Assembly (NCBI GenBank): GCA_023101725.1
Contig: JALJCO010007107.1
Location: 1-64,000 of the forward strand
Source: Atherinomorus stipes
Taxonomy: Eukaryota; Chordata; Actinopteri; Atheriniformes; Atherinidae
DNA length: 64,000 nucleotides
Direction of reading: 5' to 3'
Shown one piece after another: positions 54,644 through 64,000 of the stretch. The notes under the pieces are model-generated. The model was given only the letters and a program-made list of their open reading frames with translations, had not been told where the DNA came from and did not search any database. Numbering within the stretch: the stretch's first letter is position 1; each line of letters begins with the position of its first letter. The position numbers were made by a program, and so were the translations under genes.

Positions 54644-55980
54644 TTAAAGGATACGCTTTTTTTTTTTTTTTTCTAGGAGAATATACATGCATTTACTCAC
54701 CTGTAAATTTTGTGCATCACTTTGAGTCCTTCAGAAGATATTACGTTGAGTCGCCCTTCGGTGTTGCTCCAGTAAAATGGGAGATACGGGGCAGCCACTA
54801 TATAAGACATTATCTGCAGCAAAACACCTTGATTTTCGCCAATACTTTAAGATGAATGAATGAACGACTATTGTCCCGTGAGATCAGATTTAGCTTTCCG
54901 TTAGTTATCAGGGTGTTTTACACTCTTTTCGGGGCCGCGCGTTCACGATGTGCGCTTCAGTAGTACAGCTGAGAAGAGCAGCTGCTACCCAGACAACAAC
55001 AAAAACATGATTTGCGAAACTCTGAACTCACAGGACAATAGTACTCATTCGTTCATTCATTCTACTTAAAGGGGAAGTTCAGGATTTTTGACATAGGGCC
55101 TCATTTTCGAATGAGCCAGGGTACTACTTATCACTGGAGACAGTTTCAACATATTTCATTCCGTTATTGTAGTTCCAGGAGGTCACCGATGCTAATGCTA
55201 GTGTAAGTCAATAGGAATCTGCTAGCCTGTCATTAAAAACAATCTTAACCACTCCACAGAACATCCGAAGCAAATAATTTATACCTTAAGACTATCTGTG
55301 CAAATGCCGTGTTAATAGAATAATGTTACAAATAAAGCTAACCTTGCATTTCGTTGCATTTTGATTGCTGGTGCTGAGACACTTTACAAAGTTTTACTTC
55401 CTGTGTTTGGAAGCAGAGTGATCTCATCTGCTGCTACGTGCATGAAGGAATCCAAATATACAATCAAAACTACGGCCACGTCTGAAAGGCATGAGGATAC
55501 GTCAGATTTTGAAGACGATTTTGAACTTTTTTCATGAAACTAACTGTCGCACTATCTCTATGAACCAGAATACACCACCTGGAAGCAAAGCATATCATTC
55601 CGCAGCCGGTAAGAAACTATTTTCTCAATATGTAATGCAAAATTCGTCCTACAAGGCTAGTTTTACTTGTTTAACACACGAGTTTACTAGTTTAACACAG
55701 ATGGCTTGCTGATTTGCTTTGGATGTTCTGTGGAGTGGATAAGATTGGTTTTAATGACAGGCTAGCAGATTCCTATTGACTCACACTAGCATTAGCATCA
55801 GCAACCTCCTGGAACTAGAATAACGGGATGAAATATGTTGAAATTGTCTTCAGTGATGAGTAGTATCCTGGCTCACCTGTAAATGAGGCCCTATGTCAAA
55901 AATCCTGAACTTCCCCTTTAAAGCATTGATGAAATCTTAGAAATAAGGTCCAGGTTGAAAAAAAGAAACTTATCCTTTAA
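54644..55980. mobile_element. TTAA palindromic element E, copy 2, nested in I
   Basis: TTAA at 54644-54647 and 55977-55980. Left arm has ATATACATGCATTTACTCAC, GATATTACGTTGAGTCGCCC, GGGGCAGCCACTATATAAGA and GACATTATCTGCAGCAAAAC in the same order as copy 4 (60.6 kb). The right arm is reduced to about 60 bp (AGAAATAAGGTCCAGGTTGA, then CTTATCCTTTAA). F inserted between arms. Confidence 0.82.
55066..55921. mobile_element. TTAA palindromic element F, nested in E
   Basis: Ends TTAAAGGGGAAGTTCAGGAT and ATCCTGAACTTCCCCTTTAA are perfect inverted repeats; TTAA at both ends (55066-55069, 55918-55921). Long arms pair (CATAGGGCCTCATTT...; GTCAATAGGAATCTGCTAGC against GCTAGCAGATTCCTATTGAC; CTCCACAGAACATCC against GGATGTTCTGTGGAG). 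The unique centre (about 55290-55705) has a 73-codon reading without a domain. Arms about 220 bp. Confidence 0.92.
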
Positions 55981-56083
55981 GACAACAAAAATGCCAAAAT
56001 GTAATGTACAGTTTGTTGCACTAATGCTGCTGGTGGGGAAATCATGCTGCTTCATGTAAAAAAATCTGAACTATCCCTTTTAA

Positions 56084-56930
56084 ACAGCTCCAAATTTGAG
56101 CCACATAAGTTTAACTAAACAGTTAATTTAAATCAATTCATAATAGTTTCCCAGTTAAGGATGGATTATATCCAGTCTCCTCTTTGATTCAGTCCACAGT
56201 CATAAGCTGCACAAGGTGCCAGTAGAGAGGAAAAATTCCCTTTTAACAGGGAAGAAAAACCTCCATTAGAGCCAGAAGCAGGAAGGGCAGCCATCTACTG
56301 CATCTATGATAGCCAGCTTTTTCTTAAAAAAATCCAGTATGATCCAACAGAGTCCTTATCTGAGTGATCTGACTGCTTATTTGTTAATTTTCTAGTGCTC
56401 TCATTGGTGGCAGGTGTTGTGCAACTCAAATATATCTACATAAGAGACAACACAAGAGACTTCAATCCATGATTTCTTTCTTCTTTTTTTTTTTTAACAT
56501 TGCCCCAAAGTGGTGTTTCCCATTTTCAGATGCTGGTGCTGCAGCTGCAGAGGCTGTTGGACGGAGGCCTGTTGGTTTGTTCACAGACAGCTGATCCAGT
56601 GCAGATGCTAAAAGCCAGCAGCTGCTGGTAAACGTGCCTGTAGGAGAGATGAATGCACAAAGCTGACAGGGAGTCTAAATCCCAGGTAAATCCTGGATCT
56701 GTGTTCCCCGTCCAGGTGATTTACAGCTGCAGGGAGACAGAGGCTCACTCTGTCCTCCGACTGGAGGCTGAACACCCAACAAAGAAACGGGAGCTTCACT
56801 GGAGGCGGCCACGGACACTGTTTAATGAATGAATCTGAGAGCGGGACAGATTAACTACTGCTGTTCAAATGAATGATGGAGGACATGCAGGTGTCCTCTC
56901 GTTTAAAGTTCCATTAACTGAAGAAAAAAC
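56084..56930. other. Presumed intron, no exon found
   Basis: Contains a T-run at 56481. 56520-56830 is GC-richer, repeat-free and without splice-flanked ORF. No function assigned. Confidence 0.4.
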
Positions 56931-57178
56931 CTACAAACGTGAATGATGAAGATTATATTTACTTATTCAGTAGTTCTATTTCTATCGTGTAATGAAAATG
57001 AAGGAGCTACAGTTACCTTATATAGAGGTCCACTCCTGCTACCCCTTCTCTCCCATTATATGAATGTGCGCCAGAGAGCGACTCAACAAAATATTGCCCG
57101 AAGGAGTCAAAGAGATACAGAAATTTCCTAAAAAATAAGGTCCAGGTTGAAAAAAAAAAAAGAAAGTCATCCTTTAAC
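56931..57178 (-). mobile_element. TTAA palindromic element E, copy 3, one arm
   Basis: Carries GCGACTCAACAAAATATTGC, GAAGGAGTCAAAGAGATACA, AATAAGGTCCAGGTTGAAAA and ends CATCCTTTAA, matching only the right arm of E. The left arm is not found. Confidence 0.75.
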
Positions 57179-57770
57179 TTAGAATAGTTAAACAGGGATT
57201 TAAAGGGATAAAGTCTTAAAATGATAAAATGTTTGATAGTTTTGAGCAGGTCTGAAGGTGTTCAAGTGATTTATGAAAAAAAAAAAAGTAGAAAAAAAAA
57301 TACTAGTGTATGTTAATTTTTATATGGCCAGGAGGGTCTCTAGAGGGAGTTTCTGACACAACATGACAAAAACAAATGGAATCAAATCAGTTTTGTTGCT
57401 GATCTTTGACATATGCAAGTGTCTAATCACCACCAAAGACCCCCCATATCTATTATATAGAAAAATAATTCAGTATTTGTGTTTTAGTTTTGTAATGAAT
57501 GAGTCAGCAATGCAAACAAACTGGCATTCAAATGGTTAAAATCCTAAAAAAAAAAAAAAAAACAGTTGAATGGTTTGGTAGTTTTGAGTAGGACAGAAGT
57601 TTAAATAATTTATGTACTGTATTTTAAAAAAGCTGGAAAAAAAAGTATAATGATGAATGATGATTTTAAAGCAGTTTTTGTGCGCGGACATTTTTGTCCA
57701 CCAGGATCACCAGCGAAAAAAATTCCCCTTTAGTGAGAAAAATTTCCAACAGAACAAAAACCAGGAGATT
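57179..57770. other. Presumed intron, AT-rich
   Basis: Poly(A) runs at 57280, 57297 and 57548. A short direct duplication: AAAATCCTAAAAAA...GTTGAATGGTTTG at 57539 resembles AAAGTCTTAAAATG...GTTTGATAGTTTTG at 57212. No gene. Confidence 0.4.
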
Positions 57771-58498
57771 GGGGATGCACGATGTAATCTGCCCCGTATC
57801 GGTATCGCCCTATATCGGACTTAGAACTGAGTGTCGGACATTGGCCACCCCACCAATATTTAACCGATCAGTCTGCTTTTTCTAAAGTCTAAAAAACAAA
57901 CAAAAACATCCTCTTTTTCTTCTTCAAAAACTTCTTTTTTACAGACTTCAAAACTTCTAAAGACTAGGGGTGGGTAAAAATATCGATACACTGAAATATT
58001 GCTATATCTTCATATACTGGTATCATATTGACATTTAAAAATGTGGTATTCATCTATTTTACAAATTAAATTTTGTGATATTTCATATTTTAAAACAAAA
58101 TCAAAAAAAAATCCTGATTCATATTGACAATTAAAAATGATTAATCTTTTTTGCAAATTAAATTTTGTGATATTTCACGTTCTTTTATGAAATATGCGAG
58201 ATTTTGAAATATAGAACAATGAAACATCGCAAGATTTTGTAAGGAAAAATAGATCAATCAATATTTTTAAATATCGATTTGATATCGGCATATGAAAATA
58301 TTGCGATATGTCAGTGTATTGATATTTTTTCCACCCCTTTTTTTTTAAGTGTCAGAAATGGATAACAAAACTGCTATTTGCAATGACTGCTTTTTTTTTC
58401 CAGTTTAATATTGGTGTCGATATCGGTTATAGGCTACATGAGTTTTAAAATATCGGCATATTGGATATTGGCCAAAATTCCAATATCTTGCATCCCTA
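57771..58498. mobile_element. hAT-type element A, copy 2, carrying B
   Basis: Left GGGGATGCACGATGTAATC, right ATATCTTGCATCCCTA. Interior words (CCCCGTATCGGTATCG, CCAATATTTAACCGATCAG, AGTTTTAAAATATCGGCAT) are shared with copy 1 (13.9 kb). Element B sits at the same internal position as in copy 1 (between TTCTAAAGAC and AAGTGTCAGAAATGGATAAC), so this is the same composite unit. Confidence 0.85.
57965..58338. mobile_element. hAT-type element B, copy 4, within A
   Basis: TAGGGGTGGGTAAAAATATC to GATATTTTTTCCACCCCT. Contains ACACTGAAATATTGCTATAT, CATCTATTTTACAAATTAAA and AAATATCGATTTGATATCGG. It differs from B copy 1 by an internal tandem duplication of the TATTTTACAAATTAAATTTTG block (58055 and 58145). 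Confidence 0.85.
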
Positions 58499-60036
58499 TA
58501 GGGGAGATTAATCTTCCTTAACCATTTGGAAGTGGAAAGGACAGTAAAGATGGGGAGCATGAACAACATGGAAAATATCGGTCCAAATTCAGAGCCCTGT
58601 GGAACTCCATTATTTACAATAATGAGGAAAATGGAATCTATTTAACCAATGTGACTTAAACCATCCTAATCCAGCTTCCTTAATAATGATGTCTTTTTTT
58701 TAAAAGCCAGATTTCCCCACATTTACAATAAAACATATTTGTGGTCTATACTGTAGTTGTTTAGAAATTAATCAACCAGTCTTTAAAATGTGAATCTGTG
58801 CTCTAAAGATTCAGTCATTCATCCCTCGATGTTAACTTTAAAAGTAAAATGTGTTTGGCAAACATTAACAAGGAATTCTGTTATCTGTGAGAGGGAAATT
58901 AACTGAAACCAAGCCGCTGCCTTAAGGAGATGTAATCAGTTAAAAACTAATGAGCTGATTTGGAAAATGAACCCTAAACACAGCCAGGGAGCTTAACGAT
59001 GCAGAAGCACAGCAAAGTCCTTCAGCAACAAACAACAAAAGAGGCAAGGAATTAAATGTCTTTATTGATCTGGAGAAAGACGCATCTCTGAAAAGGAGGA
59101 GAGCAGAAATGTAAGATGTTAAAAATTAAATTAGATAGAACGACAGAAATGTTGGCAGATCGTCTCTCCCCTGCAGCCAAATCCTGAAAGGTTTCACTTC
59201 AGAGATCAATGAGCAAAATGACTGTAATTCAGATAAAAACTGCTCATCAGTCTGCTCACATTTCCTCTGCGTTGCAGCCTTCTTTAGAAATGAATGAAGC
59301 CAGTCAGTCTCTGAAACCTGCTACATGGTTGCAATGCATTAAAAAAAAACAACAAACAAAGTCATGGACAAATATGTTGGAAACAAACCTGCATTAAAAT
59401 TAAGATGCAATTGATTAAACGTGTGTATGAATCATCCATTATATACTTTACAACACATTACAGGATAGAAGGGAGTAATTAGCTAAAGGATGTAGTAACA
59501 CACATCCAAGCTCAGCTGATCTATAAAGACATACCGATCACGGCTATATTTCATAAATTTAATTAGAGCAGCTTGTGTAAAATCTGCACTGCAGCCTGTT
59601 CTTCCGAGGCTCCATCAGTCTTTTACATGACGGGTAATAATTAAAGTGGCAGCTGATGTAAAGGCTCCTGCTCTGTTAGCAGCTGTTAGAGCTCAGAGCA
59701 GGGCAGAAAATGACTGTTTAACCTTCAGTTAACGTCGTGGCAGCTCGACTGGGAGGAATTTAATCAGCTCCGTTCCTCGGGGTTTCCATCTGCAATGACT
59801 TCAGCTGCAAACTAAAAGGCAGAAACAATGACGGTCTGACTTCTAGAAGTTCTCACTGCAGTATAACCTTGTCTTTTTCTTACTGTGTTCACTTCAGCTA
59901 TATGAAAACATCTCTACCACTCATAGCCTCAACAGTCAGCAGTCTAATATAATACTCTACATCTGCAGCTGTGTGACACTTTAACAAGTTAAATTAGTTG
60001 CAGATTTGGACCTTCACAGTTTGTAAAACATCATTA
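58499..60036. other. Presumed intron; possible regulatory block 59500-59850
   Basis: No exon seen. 58840-59000 and 59500-59850 are repeat-free, moderately GC, with several TAAT-core words (TTTAATTAGAG, GGTAATAATTAAAG, ATTTAATCAGC) and could be conserved non-coding elements. 59040-59400 has no signal. Confidence 0.35.
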
Positions 60037-60561
60037 TAGGGCTGTGCAATTAATGTAAATTTGATCATGATTTCAATTTTAATGTCAAACGATCTCAAAA
60101 CTAATATAATCGAGTTGAAACGATTTATTTGCCTTTTTTCTTTCCACAATTTATGAGAGACGCGCATGTGCATTCAGACAGCTGAAGCGCAGCACTAAAC
60201 TTTACAAAGTTTATTTTGGGATATTTCTTTTTCATATATAAATGAGCACATTTATTTTATTCTTCAAACTGCAGAACAGCTGGATACATAGTTTATTTTG
60301 GATACATTTATGTTTGTCTATGCCTTATATTTACTTTATTCATTCAATGTTTTATACATTGCATAACAGCTGTAAGGTTCATGTTTTAAGCTTATATGTT
60401 TTTTCATTTTGAACATTTTTTTTTATAAATTATTAAGTGTTTTTTGACAGAGAGAAATGCTAAATATATGCATCGTGTTACTAAAAAATAATAATTTAAA
60501 TAATCGTGATTTCAATATTGGCTAAAATAATCGTGATAATGATTTCTTCCATAATCGAGAC
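60037..60561. mobile_element. hAT-like element R, right end decayed
   Basis: Starts TAGGGCTGTGCAATTAATGT, a familiar fish hAT terminus, followed by TCAAACGATCTCAAAAC. Near the other end are AATAATCGTGATTTCAATAT and AATAATCGTGATAATGATTT, the complement of subterminal words. The terminal GCACAGCCCTA is missing on the right, so the boundary is approximate. Confidence 0.6.
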
Positions 60562-60610
60562 AAGAACTGCATTTATGCATGTTTACAGCTAAAGGCCCTT
60601 TAATGCCCCC

Positions 60611-61172
60611 TTAAAGGATAACTTTCTTTTTTTTTCAACCTGGACTTTATTTCTAGGAGTAAACGTGCATTTACTCACCGGTAAAGTTTCTGCATCACTT
60701 TATAAGACTTATTCTGCAGTAAAACTCCTTCATTTCATCAATGCTTTAAGTAGAATGAACGAACGATTGAGTACTATTGTTCTGTGAGTTCAGAGTTTCG
60801 CAAATTGTGATTTTGTTGTAGTTTGGGTAACGAGCTGCTCTTTTCAGCTGTACTAAGGAAGCTCATACCATGAACGCGTATCATGTGTAGAACTACCTAA
60901 TAACTAACGGAAAGCTAAATCTGGACTCACGGGACAGTAGTACTCATTTGTTCGTTTATTCTATTGAAAGTATTGGCGTTTTACTGCAGATAATGTCTTA
61001 TACAGTGGCTGCCCCGTTATCGCCATTTTACAGGATGTCCACCGAACGGCGACTTAACGTAATATCTTCCGAAGGAGTCAAAGTGATGCAGAAACTTTAC
61101 CGGTGAGTAAATGCACGTATATTTTCCCAAAAATAAGGTCCAGGTTGAAAAAAAAAGAAACTTATCCTATAA
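60611..61172. mobile_element. TTAA palindromic element E, copy 4, most complete
   Basis: Left TTAAAGGATAACTTTC and right GAAACTTATCCTATAA; TTAA decayed to ATAA on the right. Arms pair over about 200 bp: AACCTGGACTTTATTTCTAG and CCAGGTTG; GTGCATTTACTCACCGGTAA against TTACCGGTGAGTAAATGCAC. The left arm lacks about 90 bp present in the right (the GATGTCCACCGAACGGCGAC block). Apex at 60800-60890. No ORF. Confidence 0.9.
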
Positions 61173-61252
61173 GTACATAAATGGTGGCGTCCGTTTCCTG
61201 CGTGGCTGCCTTCATACTTCCATGTGTCTTCTGCGTTCCCATGGTTCATAAA

Positions 61253-61351
61253 TCAGTGCTGTCTGTCCCTGCGCCCTGGCGATGTGATGTCGTAGATATG
61301 AGTGTATTTTCGGACACGCTCACACAGCCTCTCCTCAAAAGCTCCAGCCAT
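61253..61351 (-). pseudogene. MADF-like N-terminal fragment (32 codons)
   Basis: Minus-strand ATG at 61351 in a GACATGGCTG context reads MAGAFEERLCERVRKYTHIY, then DITSPGRRDRQH and a stop at 61253. The pattern (acidic)-Arg-Leu-x-x-x-Val-Arg-x-Tyr-x-x-Ile-Tyr-Asp...Arg-Asp-Arg-Gln fits the first helices of a MADF domain, found in Adf-1-type regulators and in the MADF/SANT protein of Harbinger transposons. The rest of the domain is missing; element E lies 80 bp downstream. Could be a processed or transposon-borne fragment. The 161-codon plus-strand reading over it (61181-61666) is then a shadow. Confidence 0.4.
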
Positions 61352-61672
61352 GTCTACAGATGCTCTCTGTCTGTTTGGCGTCTTCTTTCTCAGGCGCTTT
61401 TATTTGGCTATTTTTTGTTGGCAGTTGGCGGTTTTTCTGTTGTTTTTGTTCCAGTTCCTGTTCTTCTTCTCTGGTTTGTTCCTTTTGCTGGCTGCTTATC
61501 AGCAACACAGCTCAACACTCACCCCACTGTTTCCAGTGGTATTGCTCCGTCTTCTAAGTCGAGTGACGGACCAACGAGACCCTCGAAAACACACCAAATT
61601 ACGTGCGTAACTAAAACAGATGAAACTGTCCGTCGTCTGCGTACCAGTCTTTTGCATCAAGCATAAATGAAC

Positions 61673-63679
61673 TACAGTGCAAAAACTCAAATCTTACCAA
61701 GTATATGTTTCTAATTTCTAGTCAAATATCTTATCATACTCAAAATAAGACAAAATTACCAAAGAGAAACATTTCAGTGAGATATATGATCTTGTTTTAA
61801 GGCAATGCATCTTATTTCAAGAAATCTTATCAAGAAAATTTTGCTTGTTTTAGTGGCAGAATTATTATTTAGCTTATTACAACTTAAAAAAAAAAATCTT
61901 GGCCACTCTTAAAAAAAGTTAAAAAATGAAAGATTTTTTTATATTCATTTTAAGCCCTCGGATGTGTTTTAAACCTTTAAAATGACACAACATTGTTAGA
62001 AGAGCAGGTTATCATCCCATTTACCAAACACCAGAATGTTTGGTTAAAGCCACTCTTGAATGATCATGACCATAAAGTTTATGCCATAAACTGTTTTTAT
62101 TTGATCTGTATGATACATCGCTGAAATATATTACCAGTTTTCCCGTGTTCATACACATCAGCTTGTTCTTTAATTTAATCCAAAAGCACGTTGACGCGCC
62201 TAATTAGAGAAACTGAACCGTTACGCAGCTTTGTACCGACTAACCTGAAAACACATCAGTTAATTATACTCTAATTAATTTTTGCTCAGATTAAGAGAAA
62301 GATTAAAGTCTAATTAAGTGAAACTGCTGGAGCGAACCGTTTGAATTCTGACGGCCGATTTCATGGATTACAGCCTGTTTTCTCCTCCGTTCATTCAGCT
62401 GAAAGACAACTGTTATCAGGAGAAATCATCCCAATCCCGTCACGGTTTCTTGATCTGCATTCAGCCATGTTTGCTGCACCGAGAGGAAGAACAGAAGGTC
62501 AGAGAGGCAGATAAGCCGAGAACAGAGACACTTAAAAGACAGAGCTGCAGTGTTGGAGATGAGGGCTGCATACCAACGAGGAGGCCTGCAGGGTCACAAC
62601 AAAGGAGCCTGAACGTCGTCAACAAGCCCGCGCCTCTACTATTCTCTCTGAAGCCACATTGACCCCAAAACAGCGTAATGACGCCAGCTTTGAGCTGCAT
62701 GTTCAAACTGCTGTTGTGCTTCTGAACTTCACATCAGAAAACAGCCAGACTCACACGTTCTCTCATCTGCAGTGCAGCATTGAAGGAGTTCAGAAGTTTG
62801 AGACACTTTGATCAGCCAAGACTTTGAAAACACCTACTTTTATGGATTCTGGCTCTGTTTTATTTGGAAAAGAGATAAAAACAGTTTGAGTCCTGCTGAT
62901 GAGAAAAATAAAGATGCATTATTTATTTGGGCTTCACAAAAGCTAAATAAAAGCTCTACTTGTACAATGTCGGCTTAGAAAAATGAGCACAAGCTTATTT
63001 AGGATGATAAAAATGCAGATTTTTTTCACCCACTGCAGGAAATGTTGATATTTTTCCCTGCAGGTAAAATTAAATTTCAGGTCTATGACAGTTTGTCCCG
63101 AAGCAGATCAGTTCAATGTGTTTCTGTATGCATGACACATTACCTAATGATAATTGGGATTTGCACAACAGAGCTACTTTTCAATGACAACCGCTAAAGG
63201 TTTTGGTTAAAGGTAGAGTCCGCCCCTCCCTCTCAGGCTAATGGCCGCCTCGTTCTTCAGCCTATTCAGCTTCAAGCTTCTCCTTCAGAGCTCAGAAGCA
63301 GATAAAAGCCAAACCAATATTAACCTGGTTTTCCAACGTGCACTATCTAAAGCTCTTACCTTTCCTTCGGTGCGTCCGCCGTTTTTCTTTCTTTCTTCTT
63401 TTTTCCTTCGAGAGTTCAAGTGACTGGCTTCTGCTCCAATCATGAGCTTTATTCCCACACAGCGTCATGCTCTTAGCTCTGTCATTGGCTGGCGATATAA
63501 ACAGAAATCTCCACCCAGAAACATCCTGACCAGACCAGAACAAAACAAAGCTAAAGAGCGAAATTACAGCCAGAGGGAGAGGGAGTTGCATTCAAGCTCA
63601 CCACGGCACGCGAGTAAAGGCCAAAAGTGCGGATTGAGACGGATTTCACTTGTACAAGTCTAACGTTTATTTTCGGGAA
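61673..63679. other. Presumed intron; homeodomain-site-rich block
   Basis: No exon seen. At 61680-61870 the words AAATCTTACCAAG..., CTTATCAAG and TTATTTCAAG suggest a decayed repeat. 62165-62335 is dense in TAATTA cores. 62360-62660 has a 99-codon reading with no domain. Bases 63180-63600 are less AT-rich, without a supported gene. Confidence 0.4.
62165..62335. promoter_or_regulatory. Cluster of TAATTA homeodomain-type sites
   Basis: Within 170 bp occur CTTTAATTTAATCC, CCTAATTAGAG, GTTAATTATACTC, TCTAATTAATTTT, CAGATTAAGAG and TCTAATTAAGTG. Such clusters are typical of developmental enhancers, but AT-rich DNA also produces them by chance. Confidence 0.3.
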
Positions 63680-63683
63680 TGGT

Positions 63684-63749
63684 AAAAATTAAAAAAAAAT
63701 AAAAAAAAAAAAAAAATAAAAAAAAAAAAAAAAAAAAAAAAAAAGGGGG

Positions 63750-63782
<33 letters not shown>

Positions 63783-63795
63783 AAGAGAGAACAAG

Positions 63796-63872
<77 letters not shown>

Positions 63873-63958
63873 GGTAAAAAGAGGGGCAAAAGGAGAAAAA
63901 AAAAAAAAAACAAAAAGGGGAGAAAAAAGAAAAAAAGAAAAAAAAAAAAGGAAAGGAA

Positions 63959-63991
<33 letters not shown>

Positions 63992-64000
63992 AAAAAAAAA
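63684..64000. repeat. A-rich, A/G-only tract at window end
   Basis: Long A runs (20-60) broken by short G groups, essentially free of C and T for 300 bp. A poly-Phe reading on the other strand is an artefact. May be a purine microsatellite poorly resolved in the assembly. Confidence 0.8.

Larger units (their letters stand above)
54501..56083. mobile_element. TTAA-type element I, outermost of a triple nest
   Basis: Left TTAAAGGGATAGTTTGGATA and right AATCTGAACTATCCCTTTTAA are inverted repeats with TTAA at 54501-54504 and 56080-56083. Its own sequence is only about 250 bp: 54501-54643 and 55981-56083. The remaining 1.3 kb is element E copy 2, itself broken by F. Confidence 0.82.

Noticed and set aside
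61181..61666. 161-codon plus-strand ORF
   Set aside because: No domain or splice support; hydrophobic Leu/Val/Phe bias is what an antisense reading gives. A short MADF-like ORF on the other strand explains part of it better. Kept as uncertain.
63689..63913. Poly-Phe ORF on minus strand
   Set aside because: A/G-only low-complexity tract.

Overview
The window looks like nuclear DNA of a ray-finned (teleost) fish. Genes are split by GT-AG introns, coding DNA is sparse, CA, TA, TTTC and ATT microsatellites are present, and the space between genes is packed with fish-type repeats: hAT-like and TTAA-flanked palindromic MITEs, Tc1-like pieces, L2/RTE-like LINE ends and tRNA-derived SINEs. No operons, ribosome binding sites or CRISPR are present, so nothing here is prokaryotic.

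Two host genes can be supported. (1) A complete beta-tubulin gene on the + strand, bases 2510-9841, six coding exons, 446 residues, best named tubb6 (class V) from the Gln-Ile-Gly-Thr-Lys N-terminus, Ser239 and the C-terminal tail. A CpG-rich leader with an E-box precedes it, and a 1.4 kb 3' UTR probably ends just after an AATAAA at 11205. (2) The first coding exon of dipk1c (fam69c), 39655-39876 on the + strand, encoding the N-terminus and membrane anchor of a type II ER membrane pseudokinase-family protein. I see no later exon of it before the window ends, so its first intron would be longer than 24 kb. In human both genes lie on chromosome 18 (on different arms, from memory).

Layout: 1-2200 is upstream flank with one clean hAT MITE; 2.2-11.2 kb is tubb6; 11.2-39 kb is repeat-rich intergenic DNA holding one possible untranslated leader exon (about 25.14-25.75 kb); 39.6-39.9 kb is dipk1c exon 1; 39.9-64 kb is presumed dipk1c intron, with a broken LINE reverse transcriptase at 47.4-49.2 kb, a Tc1-like half element at 52.1-53.0 kb and several MITE nests. 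The last 300 bases are almost pure A/G and may be unreliable.

The most unusual structure is the depth and legibility of transposon nesting. Several target-site duplications are intact, so insertion order can be read directly: hAT in hAT in hAT (13.6-15.0 kb), TTAA element in TTAA element in TTAA element (54.5-56.1 kb), a hAT carrying a TTAA element whose very edge was hit by a third hAT (32.8-34.6 kb), and a composite hAT-plus-hAT unit present at two loci in the same nested arrangement. I found no convincing undescribed gene system. Homology statements come from recall, not from a search.
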